In this document: positions 62,712-64,000 of the stretch, one piece after another | How the letters are laid out: the number at the start of each line of letters is the position of its first letter | How positions within the stretch are numbered: the stretch's first letter is position 1 | NCBI GenBank assembly: GCA_965116935.1 | Contig: OZ220737.1 | Span: 1,674,001 to 1,738,000 of the forward strand | Direction of reading: 5' to 3' | Origin: VXYL01 sp965116935 | GTDB lineage: Bacteria; Pseudomonadota; Gammaproteobacteria; Pseudomonadales; Azotimanducaceae | Length of the DNA stretch: 64,000 nt | Translations under genes and position numbers: made by a program | The notes under the pieces: generated by a model | What the model was told of the DNA's origin: nothing | Seen by the model: only the letters and a program-made list of their open reading frames with translations | The model's database searches: none

Positions 62712-63401
62712 TCATCGGCCCGTTCGTGGCGGTCTGGGGCCGAACAGTGCCGTGCCGATGCGAACCAAGGTGGAGCCTTCCGCCACTGCCACCTCGAAAT
62801 CGCCCGACATGCCCATTGAAAGCGTATCCCATGAAGGCCCGGCGATGGGCGCGAGATCGTCGAAGAGGCGTCGCAAGCGGCGGAAGCTCTCCCGCGTGGC
62901 CTCGCGGTCACCCTCCTTGGGGATGGCCATGAGGCCGCGAGGGCGAAGGTTGCCGAGCTCTTGGACTCGCGCCAGCAGTTCGCCCGTTTCTTCCGGGGCA
63001 ACGCCCGCCTTCTGCGGCTCGGCATCCACATTCACTTGCAGGCAAACGTCAAGCGTGCGGTGCGCGGCGGCGTTCAGACGGTCTGCCACCCGCACCCGAT
63101 CCAGCGTGTGAACCCAGTCGAAGTGGCGGGCGATGTCGCGGGTCTTGTTCGACTGAATGGCACCGATGAAGTGCCATGTGATGCCCTGATCCGCCAGTTC
63201 GCGAATCTTCGGCAGCGCCTCTTGCAGATAGTTCTCGCCGAAATCCTCGACTCCCGCGCCACGCAGGCCCGCCACTTCAGCGGCAGAGCGAGTCTTCGAC
63301 ACCGCCAGCAAGCGCACCACTCCGGACGGGCGGCCCGCCTCCGCCTCGGCGGCGCGAATGGCAGCCTCCACCTTGGCAACAGATGCAACGTCCAGCGTCA
63401 A
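62712..63401 (-). CDS. yggS: PLP homeostasis protein (YggS/PLPBP)
   Basis: A 229-aa single-domain alanine-racemase-fold protein that binds PLP and maintains vitamin B6 balance, without known enzyme activity. PLP Lys in LLAVSKTRSAAEV, then DFGENYLQEA, WHFIGAIQSNKTRDIA and SMGMSGDFEVAVAEGSTLVRIG. TTG at 63401 is assumed; no ATG lies near. Position next to pilT and proC is conserved. Confidence 0.93.
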   Translation of the reverse strand: MTLDVASVAKVEAAIRAAEAEAGRPSGVVRLLAVSKTRSAAEVAGLRGAGVEDFGENYLQEALPKIRELADQGITWHFIGAIQSNKTRDIARHFDWVHTLDRVRVADRLNAAAHRTLDVCLQVNVDAEPQKAGVAPEETGELLARVQELGNLRPRGLMAIPKEGDREATRESFRRLRRLFDDLAPIAGPSWDTLSMGMSGDFEVAVAEGSTLVRIGTALFGPRPPRTGR

Positions 63402-63480
63402 AGGGGCGATGTCGCACAGAGGATTGCGAGATTGTCCACTTGGCGAGCAAAGAAACTAGGGCGAACATTATAGGCAGGCG

Positions 63481-63530
63481 TAGCGCCGCTTCGCGGCGCT
63501 CTGGCAGTTTTCGCTAGCGCGAAAACTGCT
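63481..63530. repeat. Double-hairpin repeat in the yggS-pilT divergent gap
   Basis: Inverted copy of 29877-29925. AGCGCCGCTTCGCGGCGCT is a perfect hairpin; CAGTTTTCGC and GCGAAAACTG form the second. Between divergent genes it cannot be a terminator of either, and it lies within 30 nt of the pilT start. Confidence 0.7.
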
Positions 63531-63558
63531 ATGGTCCGTCGCATACGGGAAAAAAGTC

Positions 63559-64000
63559 ATGCAAATCAACGAGCTTATATCCACCTGCGTGGAGGCCGGT
63601 GCCTCGGACCTGCACCTCTCCGCCGGCGAGCAGCCCATCCTTCGCGTCGATGGTGACATCGTGCGTCTCGACCGGCCGCCACTAGAGGAGGCCGCGACCC
63701 TCGCCCTCATCCAAGAGGTCATGAACGACGATGCCCGTGCCACCTTCGAGGCCGGTCGCGAGGTGGATTTCTCCCACGAAGCGCCCGGCGCGGCACGGTT
63801 CCGCGTCAACGCCTTTCGGCACCAACGCGGCGTGGGTGCCGTGTTCCGGGTGATTCCGGCGGTGGTGCCAACCATGGAGTCGCTCAACATGCCGCCCGTG
63901 TTTCGCAGCATCGCCGACGCCACGCGGGGCCTCGTGCTCGTCACCGGTCCCACCGGCTCCGGCAAGAGCACTACGCTTGCGGCCATGATCGACTACATCA
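63559..64000 (+). CDS. pilT: Type IV pilus retraction ATPase PilT (partial)
   Basis: The first 147 residues of a secretion-type ATPase cut by the window edge. ASDLHLSAGEQPILRVDGDI is the PilT N-domain start, and GLVLVTGPTGSGKSTTLAAM the Walker A. Powers pilus retraction for twitching at the inner membrane. Divergent from yggS as in Pseudomonas. ATG at 63559. Confidence 0.95.
   Translation, partial: MQINELISTCVEAGASDLHLSAGEQPILRVDGDIVRLDRPPLEEAATLALIQEVMNDDARATFEAGREVDFSHEAPGAARFRVNAFRHQRGVGAVFRVIPAVVPTMESLNMPPVFRSIADATRGLVLVTGPTGSGKSTTLAAMIDYI

Overview
The window is chromosomal DNA of a high-GC gammaproteobacterium (GC content in the 60s percent, estimated by eye). The placement rests on gene content and order. 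A minus-strand block pilT/yggS-proC-yggT-metX-metW-DUF4426-rdgB-hemW matches the order known from Pseudomonas and relatives. A second block ilvE-waaF-waaC-waaP-ligase-carbamoyltransferase-hldE builds the lipopolysaccharide core. polA lies beside a DUF2782 gene, and panB beside a deoxynucleoside kinase. I cannot name the genus. The many toxin-antitoxin pairs, PhyH dioxygenases, Uma2 and Rpn genes and palindromic intergenic repeats suggest a marine or host-associated lineage, but that is inference. I saw no rRNA, tRNA or CRISPR array.

Layout. 1-1.7 kb: the end of a FAD oxidoreductase, an aldo/keto reductase and a Phd/VapC-like pair whose toxin lacks its first catalytic aspartate. 1.9-11.2 kb: a compact LPS inner-core operon on the minus strand whose genes mostly overlap by 4 nt. 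11.3-15.8 kb: argE, argA, a small Cys-rich protein and ilvD on the plus strand. 15.8-19.7 kb: a sparse stretch with two small membrane ORFs and a secreted protein/lipoprotein pair. 19.7-24.0 kb: an RND efflux pump and its adaptor. 24.2-29.4 kb: PhyH dioxygenase, Smr protein, a Cys/Met-metabolism PLP enzyme, acyl-CoA dehydrogenase, VapBC and a small membrane protein. 29.4-39.3 kb: a MITE-like element, polA (proofreading residues lost), DUF2782, egtD, panB, a deoxynucleoside kinase, pcnB, a degenerate NtrC-like regulator and coaD. 39.5-43.1 kb: ogt, a ManA-like cupin, a metallo-beta-lactamase-fold hydrolase and an NAD-dependent epimerase/reductase.

43.2-57.0 kb is accessory DNA. It holds Rpn and Uma2 remnants, a second PhyH enzyme, a RHH/VapC pair, a GIY-YIG-like gene, a truncated transposase, an intact Uma2 gene, a D-aminoacylase-type amidohydrolase and a DUF1295 membrane protein. 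At 54.5-56.2 kb lies a two-gene cassette of an SMC/OLD-type ATPase and a Toprim-like DUF3226 protein. This is the best candidate for a little-studied, probably anti-phage, system. 57.1-64 kb is the conserved hemW-to-pilT block.

Palindromic repeats run through the window, and several have shaped coding sequence. One encodes extra residues at the N-terminus of metX, another sits inside the signal-peptide region of the DUF4426 protein, one supplies the polA stop codon, and a 268-bp composite separates ilvE from waaF.
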